Source: Paenibacillus campinasensis (GTDB lineage: Bacteria > Bacillota > Bacilli > Paenibacillales > Paenibacillaceae). Taken from it: a DNA stretch of 64,000 nt. Below the pieces are notes generated by a model. The model searched no databases and had not been told where the DNA came from. It worked only from the letters and a program-made list of their open reading frames with translations. The stretch lies in contig NZ_NPBY01000010.1 in NCBI RefSeq assembly GCF_002272015.1, positions 1 to 64,000 on the forward strand, in the 5' to 3' direction. The position numbers and the translations under genes are program-made. The first letter of the stretch is position 1; each line of letters starts with the position of its first letter. Of the stretch, positions 43,240 through 52,193 are shown piece by piece.

Positions 43240-44010
43240 ATGGAGAGATTACAGAAAATTATGGCCCAGGCCGGAGTAGCTTCCCGCCGCAAGTGCGAGG
43301 AACTGATTCTTGAAGGCAAGGTGCAGGTGAATGGTGAGACCGTAACCGAGCTGGGCACGAAGGCCGATCCCGAACAGGATATCATAACGGTTTCCGGGAA
43401 ACCGATCAAAAACGAGAAGAAAGTATATTTGATGCTGAATAAGCCGAAGGGTGTCATTACGAGCTCCTCCGATCCGGAGGGACGCAGAATCGTATCCGAT
43501 TTCCTGAAAGGGGTCAATGAACGGGTATACCCGATCGGACGGCTTGATTATGATACCGAAGGATTGCTGCTCTTGACCAACGACGGCGAGTTCGCCAATA
43601 TGCTGAGCCACCCGAAATATCACGTGCCCAAAACCTACTTGGCAACCGTGAAGGGGGTGCCTCACGGCACGGACCTGGACAGGCTCCGTCAAGGGATCAT
43701 GCTCGAGGACGGGATGACAGCGCCGGCTGAGGTGGAATACAAGGATGTCGATCCGGACAACAAATTCGCCGTCATCACGATCACGATACATGAAGGGCGC
43801 AACCGTCAGGTGCGGCGCATGTTTGACGCGATATCCCATCCGGTGACCCGGCTCAAGCGGATTGCCTACGGTGATTTGCTGCTGCAAAACTTGAAGCGCG
43901 GCGTGTACCGTCATCTGACGCCGGATGAGATCAACCATCTGAAGCAGATGGCCAAAGCGGCCAAACCGAAGGCGAATCCCAAGGCGAAGAGGCAAAAACC
44001 CGACACATAA
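43240..44010 (+). CDS. rluB: Ribosomal large-subunit pseudouridine synthase RluB
   Basis: 256 aa. N-terminal S4 RNA-binding domain (RLQKIMAQAGVASRRKCEEL) and RsuA-type catalytic domain with the nucleophile Asp in GRLDYDTEGLLLLTNDG; RNRQVRRMFDAISHPVTRLK follows. Basic tail (AKPKANPKAKRQK). Modifies 23S rRNA. SD GAGGTGA. Conserved position upstream of the res genes. Confidence 0.93.
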   Translation: MERLQKIMAQAGVASRRKCEELILEGKVQVNGETVTELGTKADPEQDIITVSGKPIKNEKKVYLMLNKPKGVITSSSDPEGRRIVSDFLKGVNERVYPIGRLDYDTEGLLLLTNDGEFANMLSHPKYHVPKTYLATVKGVPHGTDLDRLRQGIMLEDGMTAPAEVEYKDVDPDNKFAVITITIHEGRNRQVRRMFDAISHPVTRLKRIAYGDLLLQNLKRGVYRHLTPDEINHLKQMAKAAKPKANPKAKRQKPDT

Positions 44011-44123
44011 TATTCAAAATGGCGAGCGGCGCTTGTGACATTTTTCGTTATAATGTTCATAGGATGTTCACAACCCGCTCAGGGTCCATATGATGAAAGT
44101 CATGGAAAGGGAGCTATCGCACA

Positions 44124-44651
44124 ATGGGAAAGTCTAAAAAAAGCGTACAAGTAGTCATTCTGCTGGCGATTGTTCTGATCGGAATATACGCTGTAGCCAC
44201 CGTGGTGTTCGGTTCCGACGGCGTGCCCAAGGAAGGGGAACGCGCCCCGGATTTTCAGCTCCTGGGCATGGACGGCGAAGTACATACCATGAGCCAGTAC
44301 GATGGCAAGGCCAGAGTGATCAATTTCTGGGGCACATACTGTCCACCGTGTGTCCGGGAAATGCCTGCCCTTCAGGCACAGTGGGAGAAGTGGAGAAGCC
44401 AGGGGGTGGAAATCATCGGCATTAACGTTGGCGAGAACAACATGACAGTCGAAAATTTTGTAGCCAAAACCGGTGTCGAGTTCCCGATACTAAGGGACCC
44501 GAAACGGGAAGCGGTGAAGACGTTCGGGGTTGGCCCCATGCCGACAACCTTCTTCGTGACGGCTTCCGGAAAGATCAACCATATCCGGATTGGCGAGCTT
44601 GATTTGAGCACCCTTGACAAACAAATCGAACAGTTGGTGAACGCAAAATGA
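44124..44651 (+). CDS. resA: Thiol-disulfide oxidoreductase ResA
   Basis: Membrane-anchored thioredoxin-like protein of 175 aa that reduces apocytochrome c thiols outside the membrane. Single N-terminal anchor (VVILLAIVLIGIYAVATVVF), then the redox motif C73-P-P-C76 in NFWGTYCPPCVREMP. Overlaps resB by four bases. First gene of resABC. Confidence 0.93.
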   Translation: MGKSKKSVQVVILLAIVLIGIYAVATVVFGSDGVPKEGERAPDFQLLGMDGEVHTMSQYDGKARVINFWGTYCPPCVREMPALQAQWEKWRSQGVEIIGINVGENNMTVENFVAKTGVEFPILRDPKREAVKTFGVGPMPTTFFVTASGKINHIRIGELDLSTLDKQIEQLVNAK

Positions 44652-46348
44652 GTCAAGGTCCTAAATCACAATCTTTGATCCAGAATACGAAATGCGAGTG
44701 CGGCCATCAGAATCCGGTGGGTACGGTGCTGTGTGAAGCATGCGGCAAACCGTTGACGGAGGAAGCGGAGGCACAGCCTATTCTGGAGATGCGGTATGAC
44801 GGGGTTGCGCGCAGGTCGCAGAAGGCCAATCCCGGTCTGATTGACCGGGTATGGAACTTCTTCTCCTCTGTCAAAGTGGCGATCTACCTGATCCTGATTA
44901 CATTGATCGGATCGTCGCTGGGCACTATTTTTCCGCAGGAGAGCACCTTCCTGAATATCGACGGGTCGGTTTATTACAAGCAAGAGTACGGAACGATAGG
45001 GCATATCTATTACTTGCTCGGATTGTCGAATACATATACGTCCTGGTGGTTTGTCCTGCTGCTGATTATGATCGGCGCATCGCTGGTCATTTGCAGTCTG
45101 GACCGGGTCCTTCCGCTATACAAGGCGCTAAGCCGCCAGCGGATTCCGAAGCACATGTCGTTTTTGACGCGGCAGAAGGTCGTGTATCAAGGCGCTGTTG
45201 AGGAAGATGGAGCTGCATGGGTCGAGCGTGTGAAGCCGGTCATCCGCAAGAAAGGATACCGTGTCCGTACAGATGGAGGCACTCTCCTGGCCGAGAAACA
45301 GCGTTTCAGCCGGTGGGGGCCTTATATTTTGCACATTGGGCTTATCGTATTTCTGCTGGCGGTACTGGCTCGGAATTTACCCGGCCTGCATATGGACGAG
45401 CATATGGCTTTCCCGGAAGGGGAGCCGGTGCATATCAAGAATACGAGCTATTATTTGATGAATGACGGATTCGAGGTTGAATTCTACACGGAGGATGATT
45501 TGCCGAATGAATTCAAGGGACGGGGAAAGGTGCTGCCCAAAAGGTTTGAAACGCAGGCCATTCTGTACCGATGCGATGCTAATTGCGACAACCCGGCTGC
45601 AGAGCCGGAGCTGGTGGAGGTAACCCGTCACAACATCGAAGTAAATAAGCCTTTGAATTATGAAGGGCTGAAAGCGTATCAATTCGATTATGACCTGACG
45701 CCGATCCTGCGTTCAGTTTCACCGGTGCTCATAAACCGCAAGACCGGCGAGGAATACGGCAAGATCGAATTGTCGATCGGTGATCCTGTCAAGGAATATG
45801 AGGCAGGGGAGTACCGCCTGACACTGAGAGAGTATTATCAGGATTTCGGCCTTGGCGATAACGGAGAGCCTGTCAATCTGTCTTCACGTCCGAATGCGCC
45901 GGCCTATCTGTTCCAGATCGAAGGTCCTGATCTGCCGGGCGAGGGCATCCGATATTTCTACTTCCCGAAGCAGGTGGACAAGGAGCGCTTCCAGCAGGAC
46001 GCCATTAACGCCCAGCTGGCCGGCGGCGAAGTTCTGTTCGACCTGGATGTGCAAGGCATGGAGGATGTGGATTTTGCCGCATCAACAACTTATTTGAACA
46101 TACGCGTGGACAAAGCGATGCCGTTCATATGGGTTGGAGCTTTCATCGGCATGGTGGGCCTTGTCATGGGCTTTTACTTCCACCACCGCCGAATCTGGCT
46201 GCGGATTGATGAGGGTACTCTGACGCTCGGAGCGCATACGAACAAGAACTGGTTCGGACTGCGACGCGAGGTATCGGCCATTCTGAAGCAGATGGGGATC
46301 GATGTCGATGAAAAGTCACTGGATAATAACAGGGGGAGTCAATCATGA
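44648..46348 (+). CDS. resB: Cytochrome c biogenesis protein ResB with N-terminal zinc ribbon
   Basis: 566 aa; with ResC it forms the system II haem-transport and ligation complex. Membrane segments include VKVAIYLILITLIGSSLGTI, FVLLLIMIGASLVICSLDR and ILHIGLIVFLLAVLARN, with a large periplasmic-side domain before the last helix (FIWVGAFIGMVGLVMGFYFH). The N-terminus carries C16, C18, C29 and C32 (CECGHQ...CEACGK), a small zinc ribbon that I do not expect in most ResB proteins. Coupled to resA and resC by ATGA overlaps. Confidence 0.92.
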   Translation: MSQGPKSQSLIQNTKCECGHQNPVGTVLCEACGKPLTEEAEAQPILEMRYDGVARRSQKANPGLIDRVWNFFSSVKVAIYLILITLIGSSLGTIFPQESTFLNIDGSVYYKQEYGTIGHIYYLLGLSNTYTSWWFVLLLIMIGASLVICSLDRVLPLYKALSRQRIPKHMSFLTRQKVVYQGAVEEDGAAWVERVKPVIRKKGYRVRTDGGTLLAEKQRFSRWGPYILHIGLIVFLLAVLARNLPGLHMDEHMAFPEGEPVHIKNTSYYLMNDGFEVEFYTEDDLPNEFKGRGKVLPKRFETQAILYRCDANCDNPAAEPELVEVTRHNIEVNKPLNYEGLKAYQFDYDLTPILRSVSPVLINRKTGEEYGKIELSIGDPVKEYEAGEYRLTLREYYQDFGLGDNGEPVNLSSRPNAPAYLFQIEGPDLPGEGIRYFYFPKQVDKERFQQDAINAQLAGGEVLFDLDVQGMEDVDFAASTTYLNIRVDKAMPFIWVGAFIGMVGLVMGFYFHHRRIWLRIDEGTLTLGAHTNKNWFGLRREVSAILKQMGIDVDEKSLDNNRGSQS

Positions 46349-47598
46349 CGCTAGTTGAAATCAGCAGCGACGCGTTTATAGCGGCCTTTTTTCTATACTG
46401 TGCTTCGTTTTTCATGTACACCATCGCTGTGATGGGACGCAGATTCCGCAAGCGGGATCCGGAGGCGCATTTGGCGAAATGGGGCAAAATCGCGTTTATA
46501 ACAGGCGTTCTCGGCCTGGTCGGTCATCTGATCTATTTCTTTACCCGCTGGGCCGGCGCTGGGCATGTTCCGGTCAGCAATATGTATGAGTTTATGTCGT
46601 TTATGGCGCTGGCCATCATGATCGCTTTTCTTATTCTGTATTTCATTTACAAAAAATCGCTGCTCGGCTTGTTCGCGCTGCCGCTGACGATTCTGATCAT
46701 GGCCTATGCGGCGGTGTTTCCACAGGAAGTGCAGCCGCTCATTCCATCGCTGCAGTCCTATTGGCTCGGCATTCATGTCACGCTGGCTGCGCTTGGCGAC
46801 GCATTCTTTGCCGTCGGTTTTATCGCTGGTCTGATGCACCTGCTCAGAACGGTGGATTTCAGCCAGAGCGGCAAAAGCTCCCGCAGGGAGCAGCGGTGGC
46901 TGGAGCTATGCATGTTCCTGATCGTTGTGCTGATCGGCTTTATCGTATCGGTATACAGCTTCCGCGCTGGTGGCTACGAAGCCGTCTTCAACCAGCCGCA
47001 AGTTGACCCGGAGACAGAAACAAGTACAATAGTAAGAGTGGAATACAGCATGCCGCCACTTGTGGCGCCTTACAACAGCGAAACCGAGAGCATGACGTCT
47101 TTCCTCGGCATGAAATCGCCGCTGTTTGAAGCTCCGTCCTGGATGGAGGGTGTCAACGCGGGCCGGAAGTTCAATACGGTGCTGTGGTCCGTGCTGAGCG
47201 GTGCCATTTTGTATGGCCTGTTCCGTCTTATTTTGCGCAAACCGATCGCCTTGTTTATTCAACCTGCTTTGAAGCGGCTCAATCCCGATGATCTCGATGA
47301 GATCAGTTACCGGGCGATTGCCATCGGCTTCCCGGTATTTACACTTGGCGGGTTGATCTTTGCGATGATATGGGCTGAAATTGCCTGGGGCCGATTCTGG
47401 GGCTGGGACCCGAAAGAGGTATGGGCGCTTATTACCTGGCTGTTCTACAGTGTTTACCTGCATTTCCGGCTGTCGCGCGGCTGGCAGGGGAAGTATTCCT
47501 CGTGGCTGTCCGTCATCGGATTTATCGTTGTCATGTTCACGCTCGTTGGGGTGAACTTGATTATTGCAGGCTTGCATTCGTACGCAGGTACGGATTAA
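46345..47598 (+). CDS. resC: Cytochrome c biogenesis protein ResC (CcsA family)
   Basis: 417-aa polytopic membrane protein. The haem-handling tryptophan-rich WWD motif is visible in WGRFWGWDPKEVWALITW, with conserved His residues nearby (GIHVTLAALGDAFF and YLHFRLSRGWQGK). An additional loop (about 205-265) lies between helices. Coupled to resB. Acts outside the membrane with ResA/ResB. Confidence 0.94.
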   Translation: MTLVEISSDAFIAAFFLYCASFFMYTIAVMGRRFRKRDPEAHLAKWGKIAFITGVLGLVGHLIYFFTRWAGAGHVPVSNMYEFMSFMALAIMIAFLILYFIYKKSLLGLFALPLTILIMAYAAVFPQEVQPLIPSLQSYWLGIHVTLAALGDAFFAVGFIAGLMHLLRTVDFSQSGKSSRREQRWLELCMFLIVVLIGFIVSVYSFRAGGYEAVFNQPQVDPETETSTIVRVEYSMPPLVAPYNSETESMTSFLGMKSPLFEAPSWMEGVNAGRKFNTVLWSVLSGAILYGLFRLILRKPIALFIQPALKRLNPDDLDEISYRAIAIGFPVFTLGGLIFAMIWAEIAWGRFWGWDPKEVWALITWLFYSVYLHFRLSRGWQGKYSSWLSVIGFIVVMFTLVGVNLIIAGLHSYAGTD

Positions 47599-47634
47599 GC
47601 TGAAACATCAATAACCGAATAGCATTGAAAGGCA

Positions 47635-47681
47635 AATCAGAAGGGCCCTCATACAGGTGTGGAGGGCCGCTTCTGATTTTC
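47635..47681 (+). terminator. Terminator between resC and resD
   Basis: AATCAGAAG (47635-47643) pairs with CTTCTGATT (47670-47678) around an inner GGCCCTC/GGAGGGCC hairpin, followed by TT. It may let resABC and resDE be expressed at different levels. Confidence 0.8.
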
Positions 47682-47709
47682 CCTATCCTATATGAAGGAG
47701 TTGTCGCGG

Positions 47710-48426
47710 ATGTCAGAGCATGAAAGCCGGATTCTGGTCGTGGATGATGAGGAGCGGATTCGCCGGTTGCTGAAGATGTATCTAGAGAAGGAAGGATATG
47801 AAATCGAAGAGGCGGAGGATGGTGAAACCGCTCTGCGCAAGGCGACGTCCGAAGATTACGGACTGGTCATTCTCGATGTCATGCTTCCCGGCATAGACGG
47901 CGTGGAGGTATGCTCCCGTTTGCGCCAGGTCAAGTCTACGCCGATTCTGATGCTTACGGCAAAAGGAGAAGAAATCAATCGCGTTCAGGGGTTTGAGGTC
48001 GGTGCAGATGATTATGTTGTCAAGCCGTTCAGCCCGCGCGAGGTGATCTACCGGGTGAAGGCAATTCTGCGCCGTTCGTCGGCGACGGCCTATCTGACAA
48101 AGGAAACGGCACCGAGCAACAGCATTGTGTTTCCGCATCTGGTCATTGAGCATGATGCGCATCGCGTCACGGCAGGCGGGCATGAAATCAGCCTGACCCC
48201 GAAGGAATATGAGCTGCTGCATTATCTGGCTTCTTCGCCGGACAAAGTGTTTTCCCGTGAAGAGCTGCTGAAGGACGTCTGGAATTATGAGTTTTTCGGC
48301 GATTTAAGAACGGTGGATACCCATGTGAAGCGGCTGCGTGAGAAGCTGAATAAAGTGTCCACAGAGGCGGCCGCGATGATTACCACTGTGTGGGGCGTCG
48401 GCTACAAGCTGGAGGTTCCGAAGTAA
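47710..48426 (+). CDS. resD: Response regulator ResD
   Basis: OmpR/PhoB-type regulator of aerobic and anaerobic respiration, 238 aa. Receiver domain with VVDDEE, phosphoacceptor D56 in LVILDVMLPG and KPF; C-terminal winged helix with LTPKEYELLHYLASSPDKVF and VDTHVKRLREKL. ATG 47710 is eight bases from GAAGGAG; ATG 47692 lacks one. resE follows one base after the stop. Confidence 0.93.
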   Translation: MSEHESRILVVDDEERIRRLLKMYLEKEGYEIEEAEDGETALRKATSEDYGLVILDVMLPGIDGVEVCSRLRQVKSTPILMLTAKGEEINRVQGFEVGADDYVVKPFSPREVIYRVKAILRRSSATAYLTKETAPSNSIVFPHLVIEHDAHRVTAGGHEISLTPKEYELLHYLASSPDKVFSREELLKDVWNYEFFGDLRTVDTHVKRLREKLNKVSTEAAAMITTVWGVGYKLEVPK

Positions 48427-48427
48427 C

Positions 48428-49858
48428 GTGGGCTTCCTGAGATCGCTTGTCGGCAAGCTGTGGCTTACGATTACCTGTCTGGTCGCCTGCGTGCTGCTGA
48501 CGCTTGGCGTATTCCTGCTGCCGTATATTGACACGATGTTCACCAATTCAATGGCAATCAAGCGGCTGTTTACGTACGTATCCATTATCGGTTTTTCGAT
48601 GACGACCTTTTTCGGACTGTTTCTGCTGACCAAAATTACGCAGCCGATGCAGAAGCTGATCGAAGCGGCAAACGAAATTCGCAGAGGGAACTATGGCACG
48701 CGACTCAATCTGGTGACCAGTGACGAGATCGGCGAACTGGCCAATACGTTTAACCATATGGCCGCGGAGCTGGAGACGAACATTCGCAACCTGAATCATG
48801 AGAAGGAGCATCTAGCCAGCGTGCTGCGCAGCATGAGCGATGCGGTCATTACCTTTGACAATCATGGGCAGGTCGTGCTGGCGAACCCGCAGGGGCAAGA
48901 AATCATGAAGGCATGGCAAGGCCTGGAATGGGATGAGGAGCTGCAGGGAGGCGGCTGGGCTGCCGATGTGCTGCCCAAGCCGCTTACCGAGCTGTATTAT
49001 AGCACCGTAAGGGATGGCGAGGATAAAAGCGCGGACATTCATGTCAAGCACGGCATTTGGTCTGCGCATATGGCGCCGCTCTATTCAGAGGATGTCATTC
49101 GCGGGGCGGTCGTTGTCCTCCGCAATATTACCGAGCAGGTGAAGCTGGAGAAGATGCGGACCGATTTCATCGCGAATGTGTCCCATGAAATCCGCACGCC
49201 GCTGTCGATGATGCAGGGCTACAGCGAGGCGCTTCTGGATGGGATGGCCGCCTCGCCTGAGGAGAGCCGGGAGTTGATTCAGGTCATTCATGAAGAGTCG
49301 CTGCGGATGGGACGACTGGTGAAGGATCTTCTCGATTTGACCCGCATGGAGGCTGGTCACGCGGAACTGATGCTAAGAGAGGTCGATGCCGGTGAGCTGT
49401 GCGAGAGAGTCTACCGGAAATTCGCGGTCAGGGCCAAAGAGCGCGGCATTGAGCTTCACCTGAACAAGCTGCATGACCATCTGATGCTGGAGTCAGCGGA
49501 TGAAGACAGGCTGGAGCAGGTGCTGACCAATTTGCTCGACAATGCGTTTCGTCATACGCCGACTGGCAAAGAGGTTGCCATTAACGTCAACCGAGTGTCA
49601 GTGCAAGCGGAGGAATGGCTCGAAATGGTCATCTCCGATCAAGGGGTAGGCATCCCTTCAGAGGACCTTCCGTTTGTGTTTGACCGCTTCTACAAAGCCG
49701 ACAAGGCCCGTGTCCGCGGAGAATCTGTCGGAACAGGGATCGGGCTGGCGATCGTTCAGAACATCGTCACGGCGCATAAAGGGAATATTCACGTCGATAG
49801 CGAGGTAGGGAAGGGCACTTCCTTTACAATCACGATTCCGGCAAAAGCGCCAAAATGA
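48428..49858 (+). CDS. resE: Sensor histidine kinase ResE lacking a large extracytoplasmic domain
   Basis: 476 aa. Two membrane segments (about 10-31 and 48-68) are separated by only about 16 residues. HAMP follows (ITQPMQKLIEAANEIRRG), then a PAS-like region (120-230), DHp with H253 in NVSHEIRTPLSMMQGY, and the GHKL domain (DEDRLEQVLTNLLDNAFRHT, SDQGVGIPSEDLP, GTGIGLAIVQNIV). B. subtilis ResE is about 110 residues longer because of an extracytoplasmic loop. GTG start one base after resD. Confidence 0.9.
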   Translation: MGFLRSLVGKLWLTITCLVACVLLTLGVFLLPYIDTMFTNSMAIKRLFTYVSIIGFSMTTFFGLFLLTKITQPMQKLIEAANEIRRGNYGTRLNLVTSDEIGELANTFNHMAAELETNIRNLNHEKEHLASVLRSMSDAVITFDNHGQVVLANPQGQEIMKAWQGLEWDEELQGGGWAADVLPKPLTELYYSTVRDGEDKSADIHVKHGIWSAHMAPLYSEDVIRGAVVVLRNITEQVKLEKMRTDFIANVSHEIRTPLSMMQGYSEALLDGMAASPEESRELIQVIHEESLRMGRLVKDLLDLTRMEAGHAELMLREVDAGELCERVYRKFAVRAKERGIELHLNKLHDHLMLESADEDRLEQVLTNLLDNAFRHTPTGKEVAINVNRVSVQAEEWLEMVISDQGVGIPSEDLPFVFDRFYKADKARVRGESVGTGIGLAIVQNIVTAHKGNIHVDSEVGKGTSFTITIPAKAPK

Positions 49859-49881
49859 TAGATGATATGCTCTAGAATGGC

Positions 49882-49912
49882 AAAAAACACGCTCATCCCG
49901 AGCGTGTTTTTT
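49882..49912. terminator. Strong bidirectional terminator between resE and serA
   Basis: AAAAAACACGCTC (49882-49894), five-base loop, GAGCGTGTTTTTT (49900-49912). Convergent genes on both sides. Confidence 0.9.
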
Positions 49913-49962
49913 GTTGAAGATTTGGAATTAATCTTGTTGTTCGTGAAACAGTTGGGGCTCTG

Positions 49963-51555
49963 TTAGCCAAGGACAATCTGCTGGGCAGTGTTCAGCTCGG
50001 ACAGGCCGGCCAGCTTGATCAGCACGTCGCTAGGCACGTCCTTATCCACAGTCAGCAGCATAATCGCTTCACCGCCAACCACTTTACGGCCAACCTGCAT
50101 CGAAGCGATGTTGACGCCGTTCTCGCCGAGCAGCGTACCGACACGGCCGATGATGCCCGGTTTGTCATTGTGGGAGATGAGGATCAGATGACCTTCGGGC
50201 GAGATATCGACCGGATATTGATTCAGTCTGACAATGCGCTCTCCGTAACCGAGCAGCAGCGTACCGGCAACGGTCTGCTCCGTGCCGTTCTGGGATTTCA
50301 AGCTGACGGTGACGAGGTTGGTGAAGTCTTTGGTTTTCGGCGTCTGGGAGACCACGACATGCAGATCGCGGCTCTTGGCCAGATGCATGGAGTTGACGAT
50401 GTTCACTTCACTTCCGAGATGACGCTCCAGTACCCCCTTCACAATGTAGCGGGTAAGCGCCTGCGTATCCACCTCGGCAAGCTCACCGGCGTAGTCGACA
50501 TGGATTTCTCTTACGGCATGGGCTGTAACCTGCGCTGCAACGCTGCCGAGCTTTTCGCCGAGGGAGAAGTATGGCTGCAGCTTGTTCATGACGCTTGCGG
50601 CCACGAGCGGGAAGTTTACCGCATTTTTGAACGGCTCGTTGCGCAAAATATGAAGCACTTGTTCGGACACGTCAATCGCAACATTCTCCTGCGCTTCAAT
50701 CGTCGATGCACCCAGATGCGGGGTCACGATGATTTTCGGATGGCCGAGGAAAGGGTGATCCTGCTCCGGCGGCTCATGCTCGAAGACGTCGAAGGCGGCG
50801 CCGGCGACGATCCCTTCGTCAATGGCTTCCACGAGCGCTTTCTCATCAATGATGCCGCCGCGAGCGCAGTTGACGATGCGCATGCCGCGCTTCATCACTT
50901 CAAATTGCGGTCTGGCGATCATGTGGCGGGTTTGAGGAGTAAGCGGCGTATGGACCGTAATGAAGTCCGCATGGCGGATAATATCATCCACGGAAGCCAG
51001 CTTTACGCCGAGCTTGTCAGCCCGCTCTTCGGTCAGGAACGGATCGAAGGCCAGGATGCTCATGCCAAATGCTTTTGCCCGCTTGGCAACTTCGCTGCCG
51101 ATGCGTCCCATGCCCATCACGCCGAGCGTTTTGTTCCGCAGCTCGACGCCGACAAAGGTTTTGCGGTCCCAGGTGCCGCCGATCGTTTTGGCATATGCCT
51201 GCGGAATATGACGGGCTAGCGCAATCATCATGGCGAACGTATGCTCAGCCGTTGTAATCGTGTTGCCGTCCGGCGCGTTGATCACGACGACGCCCCGCTG
51301 GGTGGCCGCCTCCAGATCAATGTTGTCAACGCCGACACCTGCACGGCCTACAACCTTCAGCCTTGCTCCTGCGCTCATAATGCGCTCGGTTACCCGGGTC
51401 TGGCTGCGAACGAGAAGCGCATCATATTCACCGATGATGGCAACAAGCTCGTCCTCTGTCAATCCTGTGTTCTTGTCTACCTGCACATCCGGTGCATCCA
51501 TCAGCTGCTGAATGCCCAGATCACTGATCGGGTCGGATACCAATACTTTAAACAT
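49963..51555 (-). CDS. serA: D-3-phosphoglycerate dehydrogenase
   Basis: First step of serine synthesis; 530 aa, the long form. Substrate-binding and NAD domains: VVGRAGVGVDNID, nucleotide motif MGMGRIGSEVAKRAKAFGM with FDPF, catalytic Arg in NCARGGIIDEKAL, and His in TPHLGASTIEAQENVA. An allosteric substrate-binding domain is followed by a C-terminal ACT domain (HNDKPGIIGRVGTLLGENG). ATG 51555 follows GAAGGAGG. Expression is preceded by a T-box leader. Confidence 0.96.
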   Translation of the reverse strand: MFKVLVSDPISDLGIQQLMDAPDVQVDKNTGLTEDELVAIIGEYDALLVRSQTRVTERIMSAGARLKVVGRAGVGVDNIDLEAATQRGVVVINAPDGNTITTAEHTFAMMIALARHIPQAYAKTIGGTWDRKTFVGVELRNKTLGVMGMGRIGSEVAKRAKAFGMSILAFDPFLTEERADKLGVKLASVDDIIRHADFITVHTPLTPQTRHMIARPQFEVMKRGMRIVNCARGGIIDEKALVEAIDEGIVAGAAFDVFEHEPPEQDHPFLGHPKIIVTPHLGASTIEAQENVAIDVSEQVLHILRNEPFKNAVNFPLVAASVMNKLQPYFSLGEKLGSVAAQVTAHAVREIHVDYAGELAEVDTQALTRYIVKGVLERHLGSEVNIVNSMHLAKSRDLHVVVSQTPKTKDFTNLVTVSLKSQNGTEQTVAGTLLLGYGERIVRLNQYPVDISPEGHLILISHNDKPGIIGRVGTLLGENGVNIASMQVGRKVVGGEAIMLLTVDKDVPSDVLIKLAGLSELNTAQQIVLG

Positions 51556-51693
51556 GGATAGTCAAGTCCTCCTTCTAATCCTTCGCATGATGATATATTT
51601 GAATAAGGAGCACGCATTGCTGCGTATTCCGTTATGCCAGAGGGATGCGCCTATATGTGTTGACGCGGTGGTGTGACAGAGAGTCTGACATGT

Positions 51694-51960
51694 AAAAAAC
51701 TCCCGATCCGCATACTACTTCCGTAGTAAGGGACGAGAGTTATTCGTGGTGCCACCCTTATTCGCTGCCGATGATAAGGCAGCCTCAAGCGGTCTGATTG
51801 ACCATGATTGGTAACGGAAATCATCCGATTTGCGCCTACTTACAAGTTCAGCGAAATAGCTCAGGAACGCTAAAGATTACCTTTCGCCACCGATTTCCAC
51901 CAACCATCGGCTCTCTGAGGACGTTACAGCATCTTCTTTCCATCATCGGTTTCGTCGCGA
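51694..51960 (-). ncRNA. T-box riboswitch upstream of serA, probably serine-responsive
   Basis: On the minus strand the leader contains the T-box core AAGGGTGGCACCACG (about 51745-51760), a terminator in which AACTCTCG and CGGGAGTT frame a long hairpin ending in TTTTTT (51742-51694), and a stem I with apical CCGAT/ATCGG and the AGAGAG bulge. Below it, GCT and ACG pair with CGT and AGC, leaving TTCCTG in the specifier loop; TCC (Ser) is the codon that fits serA. Uncharged tRNA would favour antitermination. Specifier assignment is my reading of the fold. Nothing is seen between the terminator and the serA start (51556-51693). Confidence 0.88.
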
Positions 51961-51973
51961 TTAATTTTTTCAT

Positions 51974-52002
51974 AATGTATCATGGTCCTGACACTGTGTC
52001 AA
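51974..52002 (-). promoter_or_regulatory. SigA promoter of serA T-box leader
   Basis: Reading the minus strand: TTGACA (52002-51997), 17 bases, TACATT (51979-51974), giving a transcript start just ahead of T-box stem I. Confidence 0.65.
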
Positions 52003-52058
52003 TAGGTCAAACCCAATCGGAAACGGGTTTATTTCAACGGATTAAGAAACTTGTCGCC

Positions 52059-52088
52059 TTGAATATCGTATAAATTATTTGCTATGAT
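52059..52088 (+). promoter_or_regulatory. Candidate promoter of the CPBP protease gene
   Basis: TTGAAT (52059-52064), 18 bases, TATGAT (52083-52088), about 105 bases before the ORF. Divergent from the serA promoter. Confidence 0.5.
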
Positions 52089-52193
52089 GCTTATGCCTAC
52101 CTTGGACGCCACTCACTTGATATTTGACTGTCCCAATCGACCTCATGCAAGATGGATCCATAAAATCAAAGACGAAAGACAGGCTAATTATTC

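Noticed and set aside
50170..51219. 349-aa open frame on the plus strand opposite serA
   Set aside because: Shadow of serA; no family features, and serA has complete NAD and ACT domain motifs.
51798..52073. 91-aa plus-strand frame in the serA upstream region
   Set aside because: It lies across the T-box leader and promoter on the opposite strand; the RNA structure explains the conservation.
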